Shown here piece after piece: positions 32,619-42,685 of a DNA stretch of 64,000 nt. Both the position numbers and the translations under genes were made by a program. Origin of the DNA: Kibdelosporangium banguiense (GTDB lineage: Bacteria; Actinomycetota; Actinomycetes; Mycobacteriales; Pseudonocardiaceae); the NCBI RefSeq assembly GCF_017876405.1, contig NZ_JAGINW010000001.1, forward strand, positions 3,609,203-3,673,202, in the 5' to 3' direction. The stretch's first letter is position 1. Each line of letters begins with the position of its first letter. The notes under the pieces were generated by a model. That model saw nothing but the letters and a program-made list of their open reading frames with translations. It ran no database searches and was not told the DNA's origin.

Positions 32619-33074
32619 TCAAGGCGTGGCTCCCTCGACGGCGGCCTTGATCCGGTTGCCGAAGGCCGGCGCGTCCTTGCGGGCCGCGCCCAGCGCGAGC
32701 CCGACGATGACCTTGCCGAAACCATGGCCTTCCAGGACGTTGAAGATCCGCACGCGGGTCCTGCTGTCGGAGACGGCCTCGAAGTCGTACCCGCCTTCGG
32801 CCGCCGTGACCAGGTTCTTGCTCCGCTCCGCCCAGCGGATCCGGCTGTTCTCCTGCAACTCGGTGATCTCGAACTCCCGGCCGGTCTTCATCCCGGCGTC
32901 CTTGACCGTGCTCACGAACACCGTGCCGACCGCGGTCGGACCAGCCGGTTTCTTGTCGATCCGCTGCACCCGAGGGCTGAACTTGGGATCGTTCGTGCCC
33001 TCGGCGAGGAAGGCGAACACCTCCGCCACCGGTCGGTCGATCTCCACAGTCGCCTCGAACTGACCACCGGCCAT
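32619..33074 (-). CDS. SRPBCC-family (START/Bet v1-like) small protein
   Basis: 151 residues beginning FEATVEIDRPVAEVFAFLAE, the standard first strand and helix of polyketide cyclase/dehydrase-like SRPBCC proteins, followed by SPRVQRIDKK and the long C-terminal helix. These proteins bind hydrophobic ligands in a cavity; most actinobacterial copies are uncharacterised. It is 151 bases upstream of the response regulator. Confidence 0.8.
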   Translation of the reverse strand: MAGGQFEATVEIDRPVAEVFAFLAEGTNDPKFSPRVQRIDKKPAGPTAVGTVFVSTVKDAGMKTGREFEITELQENSRIRWAERSKNLVTAAEGGYDFEAVSDSRTRVRIFNVLEGHGFGKVIVGLALGAARKDAPAFGNRIKAAVEGATP

Positions 33075-33199
33075 AGCGCGCTCCTTGTGCGGATGGGCCC
33101 AACGCCGGGAGCATCATCCCAGAACCAGGCCAGTTGTTCATCTTTTCGTCGTCTGGGCGGGCCACAATGCGCGCGCCCAATGTCGAGGTAGGAGGCTCC

Positions 33200-35356
33200 G
33201 TGGCCCGTCCGGTCTGGTTACTCGCGGTTGTGCTGACCCTGTCTGCTCTGCCGTCGCCAGCGATGGCGACTGTGCCCGAACGGTTCCAGCGCGTCGACAC
33301 CATGCCCGTGTTCCGTAACAGCTCCGTTGACGAGCACACGGCTGCGGAGATCGCGGCCGCCACGCCGGACGGCAAGACCGTGGTCTACACCGACTCGCCG
33401 GCCAAGCGGATCGGGTTCACCAAGGTCGGCCGGGACGGCAAGCTCGCGCCGGACGGTGTGCTGCCGATGCCGGGTGAGCCGACGTCGGTGGACATCCTCG
33501 GCCGGTTGGCGCTGGTCGCGGTCAACACGTCGAAGTCGTTCACCGAGCCTTCCGGGGTGTTGGTGGTCGTCGACTTGACGAGCCGGGCCGTGGTGGCCAC
33601 ACACGACCTGGGTGGGCAGCCGGACTCTATCGACATCTCGCATGACGGCCGGTACGCCGCCATCGCGATCGAGAACGAGCGCGACGAGGACGTCAACGAG
33701 GGCGAGATCCCGCAGCTGCCCGCCGGTTTCCTGGCCATCGTCGACCTGAAGAGCGCCCCGGCGGCTTGGGGACTGCGACGGGTCGAGCTCACGGGCCTTG
33801 CCGCGGTCGCGCCGAGTGACCCGGAGCCGGAGTACGTCAGCATCAACGGGCGTGATCAGGTGGCCGTGACCCTGCAGGAGAACAACCACATCGCGGTCGT
33901 GGACCTGCGCTCGGGCAAGATCCTCAACCACTTCTCCGCGGGCTCGGTGACGGTAAACGGCGTCGACACCGAGGATGACGGCCGGATCGACCCGACAGGC
34001 ACGATCACCGCAGCGCGCGAGCCGGACGCGGTGGCCTGGCTCGACGACCGTACGCTCGGCACCGCCGACGAGGGCGACTATCTGGGCGGCTCGCGTACGT
34101 GGACGGTCTTCGACGCGAGTACCGGTCACGTCGTGTACTCCTCGGGCAACGAACTCCAGCAGGTCGCGATCACGCAGGGCCAGTACCCGGATGGTCGCTC
34201 CGACAACAAGGGCGTCGAGCCGGAGGGCCTGGCCGTGGCCACGTTCGGCCGCAACCGGTACGCGTTCGTCGGTATGGAACGTGCGAACCTCGTTGCGGTG
34301 TACGACGTGAACAACCCGCGCCGCCCACGCTTCCTACAAGCAGTGCCAACCGGCGTGGGGCCTGAAGGGCTGCTTCCGATTCCCGCGACCGGCACGCTTG
34401 TCGTCTCCGCTGAGGAGGATGCCGCTAAAGACAGCGTGCGGTCTTCGCTTAGCTCGTACCGTCTGACTCGCACGCCGCTGTCGGCGCCGTCGATCGTCTC
34501 TGACGGCATCGGATTCGGTGCGTTGTCAGGGCTCTCCGGAATCCCGGGCGACTACCGCAATGTGGTTTCCGTGACCGATGCGGCGTACAGCCCGACGCGT
34601 GTGCTCACCATCGACACTCTCGCCTCACCCGCCCGCGTTCGCGGGGAGTTGACGCTGACCAAGAACGGCCAGCCGGTCGGTTACGACGGCGAGGGCATCG
34701 CGGCACGCCGTGGCGGTGGCTACTGGCTGGCGGCCGAGGGCGACGGCAAGAAACTGCCGAACCTCCTGGTGGAAGTGGCCGCGTCCGGAGCCGTTGTCCG
34801 CGAGGTTCCGTTGCCCGCCGCAGTGGCGGCTACGGCCACCAGCAATGGTTTTGAAGGCGTGACCGTTGCGGGGGAGCACGTATGGGTTGCGGTACAACGA
34901 GAATGGAAGACCGACAAGGCTGGTCAGGTGACGCTGGCACGGTTCACGCCAGCCACCGGCGAATGGGCGTTCGTGGCGTATCCGCTGGACGCGGCCCCGG
35001 CAGGAGCGTGGATCGGGCTTTCCGAAGTGACCGCGCTGAACGACCGCACATTGCTGGTACTGGAGCGTGACAACCAACGCGGTGATGCGGCGAAGGTCAA
35101 GAAGGTGTACCGCGTGGACATCAGCAAAGTGGCCCCGGTCGCTGCCGGCCAGCCGAAACCGTTGGTATCCAAGACTCTCGCATACGACCTGATGCCCGCA
35201 CTCGCGGCAGGCAGCGGGGCCGTGCATGACAAGCCTGAAGGGTTGGCGGTCGTGGGCGAAGGTCTGTTCCGCCGCCTGGTCGGCGTGGTGGACAACGACG
35301 GCGTCGATGACGCGCCCGGTGAGTCGGTCTTCCTGAGGCTGGGCTGGATCCACTGA
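33200..35356 (+). CDS. Secreted phytase-like/esterase-like beta-propeller protein
   Basis: 718 residues from GTG 33200, set by TAGGAGG eight bases upstream; the in-frame ATG 33134 would put non-signal sequence ahead of the secretion signal. Signal peptide PVWLLAVVLTLSALPSPAMA. Repeated propeller blades follow (LVVVDLTSRAVVATHDLGGQ, IAVVDLRSGKILNHF), with a phytase-like segment in the second half (GYDGEGIAARRGGGYWLAAEG and NGFEGVTVAGEHVWVAVQRE). The family is annotated esterase-like activity of phytase; the real substrate is unknown. Confidence 0.78.
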   Translation: MARPVWLLAVVLTLSALPSPAMATVPERFQRVDTMPVFRNSSVDEHTAAEIAAATPDGKTVVYTDSPAKRIGFTKVGRDGKLAPDGVLPMPGEPTSVDILGRLALVAVNTSKSFTEPSGVLVVVDLTSRAVVATHDLGGQPDSIDISHDGRYAAIAIENERDEDVNEGEIPQLPAGFLAIVDLKSAPAAWGLRRVELTGLAAVAPSDPEPEYVSINGRDQVAVTLQENNHIAVVDLRSGKILNHFSAGSVTVNGVDTEDDGRIDPTGTITAAREPDAVAWLDDRTLGTADEGDYLGGSRTWTVFDASTGHVVYSSGNELQQVAITQGQYPDGRSDNKGVEPEGLAVATFGRNRYAFVGMERANLVAVYDVNNPRRPRFLQAVPTGVGPEGLLPIPATGTLVVSAEEDAAKDSVRSSLSSYRLTRTPLSAPSIVSDGIGFGALSGLSGIPGDYRNVVSVTDAAYSPTRVLTIDTLASPARVRGELTLTKNGQPVGYDGEGIAARRGGGYWLAAEGDGKKLPNLLVEVAASGAVVREVPLPAAVAATATSNGFEGVTVAGEHVWVAVQREWKTDKAGQVTLARFTPATGEWAFVAYPLDAAPAGAWIGLSEVTALNDRTLLVLERDNQRGDAAKVKKVYRVDISKVAPVAAGQPKPLVSKTLAYDLMPALAAGSGAVHDKPEGLAVVGEGLFRRLVGVVDNDGVDDAPGESVFLRLGWIH

Positions 35357-35443
35357 GCGGTTCGGCCAGCCGGGTGACGTTCCGGCTCACTGTGTCATCT
35401 GACATGGAGTCCGGTCCGCCCGGGCGGGTAGATCTGGCGGCTG

Positions 35444-38035
35444 ATGCATCCATACCCGACGCACCAGTCTGTCCTCGCTTTCGACGTGGAGGGGTTCTCC
35501 GACCCCTACCGCGACGACAGCGCTCAGACTGTTGTCCGGGCTGGGATCTACCGGGTTGTTCAGGACTCCTTCGCCGCCGCGGGCATCCCCTGGGACCTGT
35601 GCGTCCATGAGGACCGAGGCGACGGCGCCATTGTTGTGGTGCCGCCCGAGGTTTCGAAGGTGCTGCTGCTGGATCCGTTGCTGAGCGGGCTGTGTGCCGC
35701 TTTGGTGGACTACAACCGGCACGCGCGATTGTCCGAACGGATCCGGCTGCGGCTCGTGGTGCACGCAGGTGAAGTCGGTGTTGATGACTACGGCTTGTCC
35801 GGCACGGATCTCCTGGCCGCGTGCCGGCTCCTTGAAGCTGAGGAGTTGAGAATCGCGTTACGGCACTCACCCGTGCCGCTCGCCGCGATCGTGTCCGACG
35901 GCATTTACGACAGCATTGTGCGACACGGTTTCCGGAACATCGATCCCGCCGCGTTCCACCCGGTCGCGGTGAAGGTGAAACGAAACCGGCTGCACGGCTG
36001 GATTCATCTTCCGGGCACCAGCATCCCGCCTGTCATCGATCGCGAGGACCCGCCGTCGGATTCGCCACGGCAGTTGCGTGCGGCCACGGGCACGTTCGTC
36101 AACCGCAAACGGGAACTGCGCACGCTTGATCAGGCCGGTCGCCAGGGACAGTTGGTCGTGCTCATCGGGCCGCCTGGCGTCGGCAAGACCGCGTTCGCCT
36201 TGTACTGGGCCAATCGGGTCCGGGCCAGATACGACGGCGGGCAGTTCTACGCGGATCTCGGCGGTCCTGGCCGGCCGGTCGCGCTTGTCGAGGTTCTCGG
36301 CCGGTTTCTCCGGGCGTTGGGAGTGGCGGCCGCGCGAGTCCCGGTCGACACCGATGAACAGGCCGCGATGTTCCGGTCGCTCACAGCGGGCCGTCGCCTG
36401 CTCATCCTCCTGGACAATGTCGCTTCCGCTGATCAGGTTCGCGCGCTCATGCCTGCGTCCGAATCGAGTGTCACGGTCGCGACCAGCCGGGTGCGGCTTG
36501 GTGGACTCATTACTCAGGGCGCCCGGTTCGTCGAGATCGACCGGCTCGGCGTCCCGGACGGGGTGGAACTGCTCAGCCGGGCGGTGGGAGCGGTACGGAT
36601 CAAGAACGAGCTGGATTCGGCGCGTGAGCTGGTGACGTTCTGCGGTGGCCTGCCGATCGCACTGTGTGTTGCCGCCGCCCGGCTGGTGTCTCATCCTAAG
36701 TGGACAGTCAAGAGACTCGTCGCCGATCTCGACGGGAGGCTGGACCGGCTCAGTTTCGGCGACGACTTGTCGGTGAAGGCGGTGTTCGACGTGTCCTATC
36801 AAGCGCTTTCGATGCCAGCGGCCCGGCTGTACCGGCTGCTCGGCCTGCATCCCGGGCCGGATTTCGACGCGGGCGTGGCCGCGGCGGCCCTGCGGACATC
36901 ACGGCCGGAAGCCGAGCGGCTGATCGACGAGATGGTGAACGCCAACCTGCTGGAGGAGGTGGCCGAGGACCGTTGCCGGTTCCACGACCTGATCAGGCTG
37001 CACGCCATGGAGATCGCAGAGTCCGATGAATCCAGCGCGGACCGGGCGTTGGGCGTGCACCGGATGCTCGACTGGTACCTCGACACCGCGACCGCCGCGG
37101 GGCGCGTCGTCACCCCGCACCGCCAGGGCCTCCGCCGCGACATCGAGCACGTCCCAGTCGACCAGGTCACATTCGACGGTCACGCCGACGCCCTGGACTG
37201 GCTCGATCGGGAACGTACCAACCTTCTCGCCGCCGCCCGGGCCGCAGCAGAGCGGGGAATGCCCACCAAGGTGTGGCAACTGGCCGACGCCATGTGGGGC
37301 CTGTTCCTGTACCGCACCCACTACCACGACTGGATGCAGTTCGACCTGCTCGCCGTCGAAGCCACCCGGGGAGGCCCAGACCTGGCCGCGGAAGCCGAAG
37401 CCCAGGACCGTCTCGGCCTGCTCTACCACGCCCTGCACCGCAACGACGAAGCGTTGACACACATGGCCAGAGCCGCCGAGCTCTGGCGTGAACTGGGCGA
37501 ACGCCACCGCATCGCCGGCTCCACCGAACGTTTCGGCTTCGCCCACCTCGACGAAGGCCGCGCGGACCTGGCCATCGACCACTTCACCCGCGCCCTGGCG
37601 GGCTATCGGGAAGCCGGCGAGAGCCGCAGCACCGGCCTCGCCCTCATCAGCCTCGGCCGCGCCCTCATCGAATCAGGCAGATACACCGAAGCCACAGGAC
37701 ACCTGCACGAAGCCCACACCGAACTGACCGCCCTGCCCATCCCGGACCCATACAACTCAGCCCGTGCACTGCTCGCCCTTGCCCGCGCCGAAACCGGCGC
37801 CGGCAACTGGACCGGCGCCCACACCCACCTCCAGGCAACCCTCACCGCAATGCGCGAAGTCAACTCCCCTCTCGGCGAAGCCGACACCCACTGGGCCCTC
37901 GCCGAGCTGTACGAAAAGACCGGCGACCACGACCAGGCCCGCCACCACTACCAGGTGACCGAATCGATGCTCACCGACCTCGGCAACCCCGGCGTGGCCC
38001 GAGTACGCGCCCAACTCACCGCACTCGGATCCTGA
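35444..38035 (+). CDS. STAND protein: cyclase-like domain + NB-ARC NTPase + TPR
   Basis: 863 residues. Residues 1-195 resemble a class III nucleotide cyclase fold: VLAFDVEGFS (metal Asp), HEDRGDGAIVVV, LRLVVHAGEV and SGTDLLAACRLLEA, where the substrate-binding Asn is missing, so it may be inactive or bind a nucleotide. NB-ARC spans about 230-560: Walker A GPPGVGKTAF near 243, Walker B LLILLDNV, and GGLPIAL. TPR repeats fill 600-863. This matches AfsR-type proteins without the SARP DNA-binding domain. A signalling or defence role is inferred from the STAND build only. Confidence 0.82.
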   Translation: MHPYPTHQSVLAFDVEGFSDPYRDDSAQTVVRAGIYRVVQDSFAAAGIPWDLCVHEDRGDGAIVVVPPEVSKVLLLDPLLSGLCAALVDYNRHARLSERIRLRLVVHAGEVGVDDYGLSGTDLLAACRLLEAEELRIALRHSPVPLAAIVSDGIYDSIVRHGFRNIDPAAFHPVAVKVKRNRLHGWIHLPGTSIPPVIDREDPPSDSPRQLRAATGTFVNRKRELRTLDQAGRQGQLVVLIGPPGVGKTAFALYWANRVRARYDGGQFYADLGGPGRPVALVEVLGRFLRALGVAAARVPVDTDEQAAMFRSLTAGRRLLILLDNVASADQVRALMPASESSVTVATSRVRLGGLITQGARFVEIDRLGVPDGVELLSRAVGAVRIKNELDSARELVTFCGGLPIALCVAAARLVSHPKWTVKRLVADLDGRLDRLSFGDDLSVKAVFDVSYQALSMPAARLYRLLGLHPGPDFDAGVAAAALRTSRPEAERLIDEMVNANLLEEVAEDRCRFHDLIRLHAMEIAESDESSADRALGVHRMLDWYLDTATAAGRVVTPHRQGLRRDIEHVPVDQVTFDGHADALDWLDRERTNLLAAARAAAERGMPTKVWQLADAMWGLFLYRTHYHDWMQFDLLAVEATRGGPDLAAEAEAQDRLGLLYHALHRNDEALTHMARAAELWRELGERHRIAGSTERFGFAHLDEGRADLAIDHFTRALAGYREAGESRSTGLALISLGRALIESGRYTEATGHLHEAHTELTALPIPDPYNSARALLALARAETGAGNWTGAHTHLQATLTAMREVNSPLGEADTHWALAELYEKTGDHDQARHHYQVTESMLTDLGNPGVARVRAQLTALGS

Positions 38036-38036
38036 T

Positions 38037-38711
38037 CTAGGCCTGGTCTCCGCGGGTGGAGGGGATGACCAGGCCGGTTTCGTAGGCGAGGACGACGGCT
38101 TGGGCGCGGTCGCGGAGGGTCAGTTTGGCGAAGATGCGGGCGACGTGGGTTTTGACGGTTGCCTCGCTGAGGGTGAGGTCGTCGGCTATTTCGGAGTTGG
38201 AACGGCCTTGGCCGATCAGGGACAGGACTTCTCGTTCCCTGGGTGTCAGCGCTGCCAGGTCCTGGTGGATGGCGGGGGATTGGGGCTGTGGTTCGGTGAA
38301 GCGTTCGACGAGTCGGCGGGTGATCGAGGGGGCGAGCAGGGCGTCGCCGGTTTCGACCAGACGTACCGCGGCCACGAGGTGTTCGGGGGTGACGTCCTTG
38401 AGCAGGAAGCCGCTGGCGCCGGCGGCGAGGGCGTCGTAGACATAGCGGTCGAGGTCGAATGTGGTCAGCATCAGCACGCGGCAATCACTCGACTGCTTGA
38501 GGATGCGGCGGGTGGCTTCCAGGCCGTCCATGTTGGGCATGCGGATGTCCATGAGCACTACGTCCGGCTGTAGTGAGGACACCGCTGTCACTGCTTCGGC
38601 TCCGTCGGAGGCTTCGCCTACGACGTTTATGCCGCCTGAGGTCAGGATCATGCGGAAGCCAGTGCGGACAAGGGCTTGGTCGTCGGCGATGACGACTCGT
38701 GGTGCGGTCAT
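38037..38711 (-). CDS. NarL/FixJ-family response regulator
   Basis: 224 residues. Receiver: IADDQALVRTGFRMIL, phosphoryl Asp in VVLMDIRMPNMDGLEA about 54, Lys in GFLLKDVTPEHLV. LuxR-type HTH at 155-215 (LTPREREVLSLIGQGRSNSE...VKTHVARIF). ATGA overlap with the kinase gene upstream. Probable regulator of the divergent ABC exporter and acylase genes. Confidence 0.92.
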   Translation of the reverse strand: MTAPRVVIADDQALVRTGFRMILTSGGINVVGEASDGAEAVTAVSSLQPDVVLMDIRMPNMDGLEATRRILKQSSDCRVLMLTTFDLDRYVYDALAAGASGFLLKDVTPEHLVAAVRLVETGDALLAPSITRRLVERFTEPQPQSPAIHQDLAALTPREREVLSLIGQGRSNSEIADDLTLSEATVKTHVARIFAKLTLRDRAQAVVLAYETGLVIPSTRGDQA

Positions 38712-39553
38712 GGGCGTTCGAGCGGAATCCGGGCGCGGACACGGAATCCGCCGCCGAGCCGTCGCCTGGCATCCAGGTCGCCGCCGAGGACGGCCACGCG
38801 CTCATGTAGGCCGAGTAATCCGCGCCCTTCTCCTTCGCTGTCCATGGGCGAGGTCCGGTCTCCGGACAACACACTCGGGCCGGTGTTGAGTACCTCGATG
38901 CGTAGGTAGTGATCCGCGTACCGCACGGTCACCTCCGCTTTCTGGCCGTCGCTGTGTTTGAGGGCGTTGGTCAACGCCTCCTGGATGATCCGGTACGCCG
39001 TGAGGTCCACACCGGACGGTAGTGGCCGTGGCTCGCCGGAGAGGCGGACTTCCACTGGCAGCCCGGCGAAACTGATGCGGTCTATCAGGGAACTGAGCCG
39101 GCTCAGGCTGGGTTGCGGCGCCAGGTGGTCGGAGTCCTCGGGTGCGGGTGCGAGCAGGCCGAGCATGTGACGCAGCTCTGTCATCGTGTCGCGTCCGGCG
39201 GTTTCGACTGCCAGCAATGCGTCGGTCGCCTCATCGGTCTGGGTGGCGAGCACCTGACGGGCCGCTCCGGCCTGTACCACCATGACGCTTACGTTGTGAC
39301 TGACGATGTCGTGCAGTTCACGGGCGATCCGAGCTCGTTCGGCGTCGACGGCGTTGCGGGTGGCGCTTTCACGCTCCCGTTCGAGCAGCCAGCCGCGCTC
39401 CTGCATCGCGTGGACGTAAGCACGCCTGGCCTTTGCCAGCCGTACCGCGAAGAACACCGCGGCCAGGCAGGCGGCCACGGCCACGAGCAGCCAGCCGGCC
39501 CCGAGATCCCACACAGGGACCACTGTCCCAGAGCGACCGGGCGGACGCATCAC
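38708..39553 (-). CDS. Sensor histidine kinase, LiaS/DesK type (HisKA_3), short N-terminus
   Basis: 281 residues. One clear membrane span (WLLVAVAACLAAVFFAVRLA, about 20-40) is followed by a coiled coil, the HisKA_3 box ERARIARELHDIVSHNVSVM and HATPase (LTAYRIIQEALTNALKHS, GRGLLGLHERVAVLGGDL). Relatives usually have four to six spans, so the sensor part is minimal or the start was lost. The first codons read GTG-ATG with GGGGA close upstream. Confidence 0.88.
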   Translation of the reverse strand: MMRPPGRSGTVVPVWDLGAGWLLVAVAACLAAVFFAVRLAKARRAYVHAMQERGWLLERERESATRNAVDAERARIARELHDIVSHNVSVMVVQAGAARQVLATQTDEATDALLAVETAGRDTMTELRHMLGLLAPAPEDSDHLAPQPSLSRLSSLIDRISFAGLPVEVRLSGEPRPLPSGVDLTAYRIIQEALTNALKHSDGQKAEVTVRYADHYLRIEVLNTGPSVLSGDRTSPMDSEGEGRGLLGLHERVAVLGGDLDARRRLGGGFRVRARIPLERP

Positions 39554-39652
39554 TCCCCGGATGCAGGGGCTACATCCCCAGGATGACCCTGTCCGGCAGG
39601 TTACCTCGCCGGACTGATGCCGTTCCGCCTGTCACTGCGCAGTATTGCGTCC

Positions 39653-40348
39653 ATGCAGAGTGCAGATCCGGTCGTCGAACTGGCGGCCGTGCGCAAGGAA
39701 TACAGCGACTCGGTCGCCTTGGACGGAGTGTCGCTGACCATCCGCGCCGGGGAAGCGGTCGCGGTGATGGGACCGTCCGGCAGTGGCAAGTCCACGCTGC
39801 TGAACATGGTCGCCGGTCTGGACCGGCCGACGTCCGGGTCAGTGGTCGTGCACGGCACCGACCTGACGGCGTTGAACGAAACCGGCCTCGCCCTGTTCCG
39901 CAGGCACAAGATCGGCATGATCTTCCAGTTCTTCAACCTGCTCGACGACCTCTCGGCGCTGGACAACGTGGCGCTGGCCGCGCAGCTGACCGGAACCCCG
40001 GCAGGCCAGGCCCGCAACCGCGCGCTGGAGCTGTTCGACGAACTGGGCATCGCCAGTCGCCGCAACATCTATCCGGCGCAGCTGAGTGGCGGGGAACGCC
40101 AACGAGTCGCGGTGGCCAGGGCCCTGATGAACCGGCCGGCCCTGCTGCTGGCCGACGAGCCGACCGGCGCGCTGGACAGCCGGTCCGGCGAGCAGGTGAT
40201 GGACCTGCTGCTCGACCTCAACCAGATCGGCCAGACGCTGCTGCTGGTCACGCACGACGAGCGGCTCGCCACCCGGTGTGCCAGCCGGGTGATCGAAGTC
40301 GTCGACGGCCGGATCGCACGTGAGAACAGCCTGGAGCGCACGCCGTGA
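39653..40348 (+). CDS. MacB/LolD-type ABC transporter ATPase
   Basis: 231 residues from ATG 39653 (ATG 39617 is also in frame; neither has a clear ribosome site). Walker A GPSGSGKSTLL about 43, Q-loop FQFFNLLDDLSALDNV, signature LSGGERQRVAVARAL, Walker B LLLADEPTGALDS, H-loop LVTHDERLA. It pairs with the FtsX-like permease whose GTG overlaps its TGA. Such pairs export peptides, lipids or antibiotics. Confidence 0.93.
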   Translation: MQSADPVVELAAVRKEYSDSVALDGVSLTIRAGEAVAVMGPSGSGKSTLLNMVAGLDRPTSGSVVVHGTDLTALNETGLALFRRHKIGMIFQFFNLLDDLSALDNVALAAQLTGTPAGQARNRALELFDELGIASRRNIYPAQLSGGERQRVAVARALMNRPALLLADEPTGALDSRSGEQVMDLLLDLNQIGQTLLLVTHDERLATRCASRVIEVVDGRIARENSLERTP

Positions 40349-42675
40349 ACGCGGTGTGGCGGGCAGCTCGTGCGGCTGTGCGACGCCGGAGGCTGCAGAC
40401 GATCGTGATCGGCGTCGTGGTGTGGGTCTCCACGGCGACCATCGTGATGGGACTCGGCCTGCTGGACGCGTCAGCCGCGCCGTTCGACCGCGCTTTCGCC
40501 CAGCAGAACGGCGCGCACCTGGTTGCCGCGTTCGACCAGACGAAAGCGACGGATACCCAGCTCACCCAGAACGCCCGGCAGGCGGAGGCGGCAGCCGGAC
40601 CGTTCGGCCAGGCCACTCTGGACGCGTCCGAGGGCGACGTCTTCCTGGGCACGTTGACCACGGTGGGCAGGGCTGACCCCGGTGGTCCGGTCGACCGGCT
40701 GAACGTATGGCACGGCCGGTGGGCGACCGGCCCGGGAGAGATCGTCCTGAACCGCGCCCCAGGCACCATGGGCGGCCGGGCCGATATCGGGTTCAAGCTT
40801 TCGCTTCCTGGGCGTCCCGTGCTGACGATTGTCGGATTCGCCTACTCGGTGAGCGGATCCGCCGATGCCTGGGTCACCCCTGATCAGGTGAAAGACCTTC
40901 AGCCGACGGCATCGCAGATGCTCTACCGCTTCGCCCACGCCGGGACGGCAGCGGAGATCAGTGCGGGCGAGGCCGCCGTCACAGCGGGACTGGCGCCCAA
41001 CGCCCTGATGGGTTCGCTCTCCTATCTGACTGTCAGGGACAAGGCCACGACCGAGGTGGGCGTGTTCATCCCGTTCCTGATGGTTTTCGGCATTCTCGGC
41101 CTGACGGTGGCGGTCCTGATCGTCGCCAACGTGGTCAGCGGCGCGGTGGTGGCCGGATTCCGGCATATCGGGGTGCTCAAGTCGATCGGCTTCACCTCCA
41201 ACCAGGTGATGGCGATCTACCTGACCATGGTCCTGATCCCGTCGGTGATCGGCTGCGTGCTCGGCACGGTCACCGGCAACATCTTCACTCAGCCGATCGT
41301 GCAGGACGCGCTTGAGGGCTTCGGGCTGGACGAGATCAGTTTCGCGCCGTGGGTGAATGTCGTCGCGATACTGGGCATGCCCTTCATTGTCGCCTTGGCC
41401 GCGCTCGTTCCCGCACTGCGCGCACGCAGGCTGTCGGCTGCTCAGGCGATCAGCGCCGGCAGCACGCAACATGTCGGGCGGGCGCTGCGGGTCCAGCGCT
41501 GGCTCAGCGGTACCCGGTTGCCGCGTTCAGTCAGTCTCGGCCTGGGCGTGCCGTTCGCCCGTCCGGGCCGCACTGTCCTGACCATGGCCTCCGTTGTCCT
41601 TGGTGTCACGGTTGCGACGCTCGCAGTCGGCGTGACGCTGTCGATGACCGCGTACACCGATGCCGTCAGGCCGTCGTACACCGACCGGGTCGAATTGCTG
41701 GCGGGCAAGCCACGGGGCGGACCTGTGGCGGTCGAACCCGGTGAGGAGACGGAGCCCAATGCGGTGCTGGGCGATGCCGAGGACGAGTCGATGCTGCGCT
41801 CGTTGCCAGGTACGGCCAACGTGTTGGCGACGGCCGAGCTGATGGTCCAGGTGGCCGGTGGCAGCCAGAACGCCGATGTCCACTTCTACCGGGGAGACAC
41901 CGCTGCTCTGGGCCCCCGTGTGGTGACCGGGCACTGGCCGGACGCGCCGGGCCAGGTGGTGGCGCCATCGAGATTCCTCAACCAGCGTGGCTTCAAGGTC
42001 GGCGACACCATCACGGCGGAGCTGCGGGGCAACCGGACCCAGCTGAAGATCGTCGGGGTCGTGCTGACCAACAACGCCGACCAGATCTTCGCCGACTGGT
42101 CCACAGTGGACCTTCTGGCGCCGGGTACGCGTGCAGACTCCTATCAGGTCAAACTCAAGCCGGACACGGACCGGGCGACCTACACAGCCGATGTCCGGGC
42201 CAAGGACCCGGGTCTGCGGGCGTTGCCACCGCGCGACGGCCAGTCCTCGAGCGCCGTGATCATCATCAGTGCTGCCACGATCCTGACGCTCCTGCTGGGT
42301 ACGGTCGCGGCGCTCGGTGTCTTCAACACCGTGCTCCTCAATGCCCGTGAACGCCGGCGTGACCTGGGCATGCTCAAGTCGATCGGGATGACCCCGCGCC
42401 AGGTCACCGTGATGATGGTGACCTCCATGGCGGCGTTGGGCGTGGTCGGCGGACTGGTCGGCCTGCCCGTCGGGGTCGCCGTGCACGAGCTGATCGTCCC
42501 GGCCATGGCGGCCGCGGGTCAGGCCGATGCCATCGACGTGTTCATGAACGTCTACCACGCACCGACGCTCGTCCTGCTGGCTCTGGCGGGAATCGTCATC
42601 GCGGTACTCGGCGCCCTCGTTCCGGCCAGGGGCGCGGCGCGGATCTCGATCGCCACCGTCCTGCACAACGAATGA
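40345..42675 (+). CDS. FtsX/MacB-like ABC transporter permease
   Basis: 776 residues with an N-terminal span, a large extracellular domain, three spans with the FtsX-like IGVLKSIGFTSNQVMAIYL, a second extracellular domain and a final bundle (RRDLGMLKSIGMTPRQVTVM). Duplicated FtsX modules are typical of actinobacterial exporters under LiaRS-like control. Start GTG overlaps the ATPase stop (GTGA). Confidence 0.92.
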   Translation: MNAVWRAARAAVRRRRLQTIVIGVVVWVSTATIVMGLGLLDASAAPFDRAFAQQNGAHLVAAFDQTKATDTQLTQNARQAEAAAGPFGQATLDASEGDVFLGTLTTVGRADPGGPVDRLNVWHGRWATGPGEIVLNRAPGTMGGRADIGFKLSLPGRPVLTIVGFAYSVSGSADAWVTPDQVKDLQPTASQMLYRFAHAGTAAEISAGEAAVTAGLAPNALMGSLSYLTVRDKATTEVGVFIPFLMVFGILGLTVAVLIVANVVSGAVVAGFRHIGVLKSIGFTSNQVMAIYLTMVLIPSVIGCVLGTVTGNIFTQPIVQDALEGFGLDEISFAPWVNVVAILGMPFIVALAALVPALRARRLSAAQAISAGSTQHVGRALRVQRWLSGTRLPRSVSLGLGVPFARPGRTVLTMASVVLGVTVATLAVGVTLSMTAYTDAVRPSYTDRVELLAGKPRGGPVAVEPGEETEPNAVLGDAEDESMLRSLPGTANVLATAELMVQVAGGSQNADVHFYRGDTAALGPRVVTGHWPDAPGQVVAPSRFLNQRGFKVGDTITAELRGNRTQLKIVGVVLTNNADQIFADWSTVDLLAPGTRADSYQVKLKPDTDRATYTADVRAKDPGLRALPPRDGQSSSAVIIISAATILTLLLGTVAALGVFNTVLLNARERRRDLGMLKSIGMTPRQVTVMMVTSMAALGVVGGLVGLPVGVAVHELIVPAMAAAGQADAIDVFMNVYHAPTLVLLALAGIVIAVLGALVPARGAARISIATVLHNE

Positions 42676-42685
42676 AAGGGCAGCA

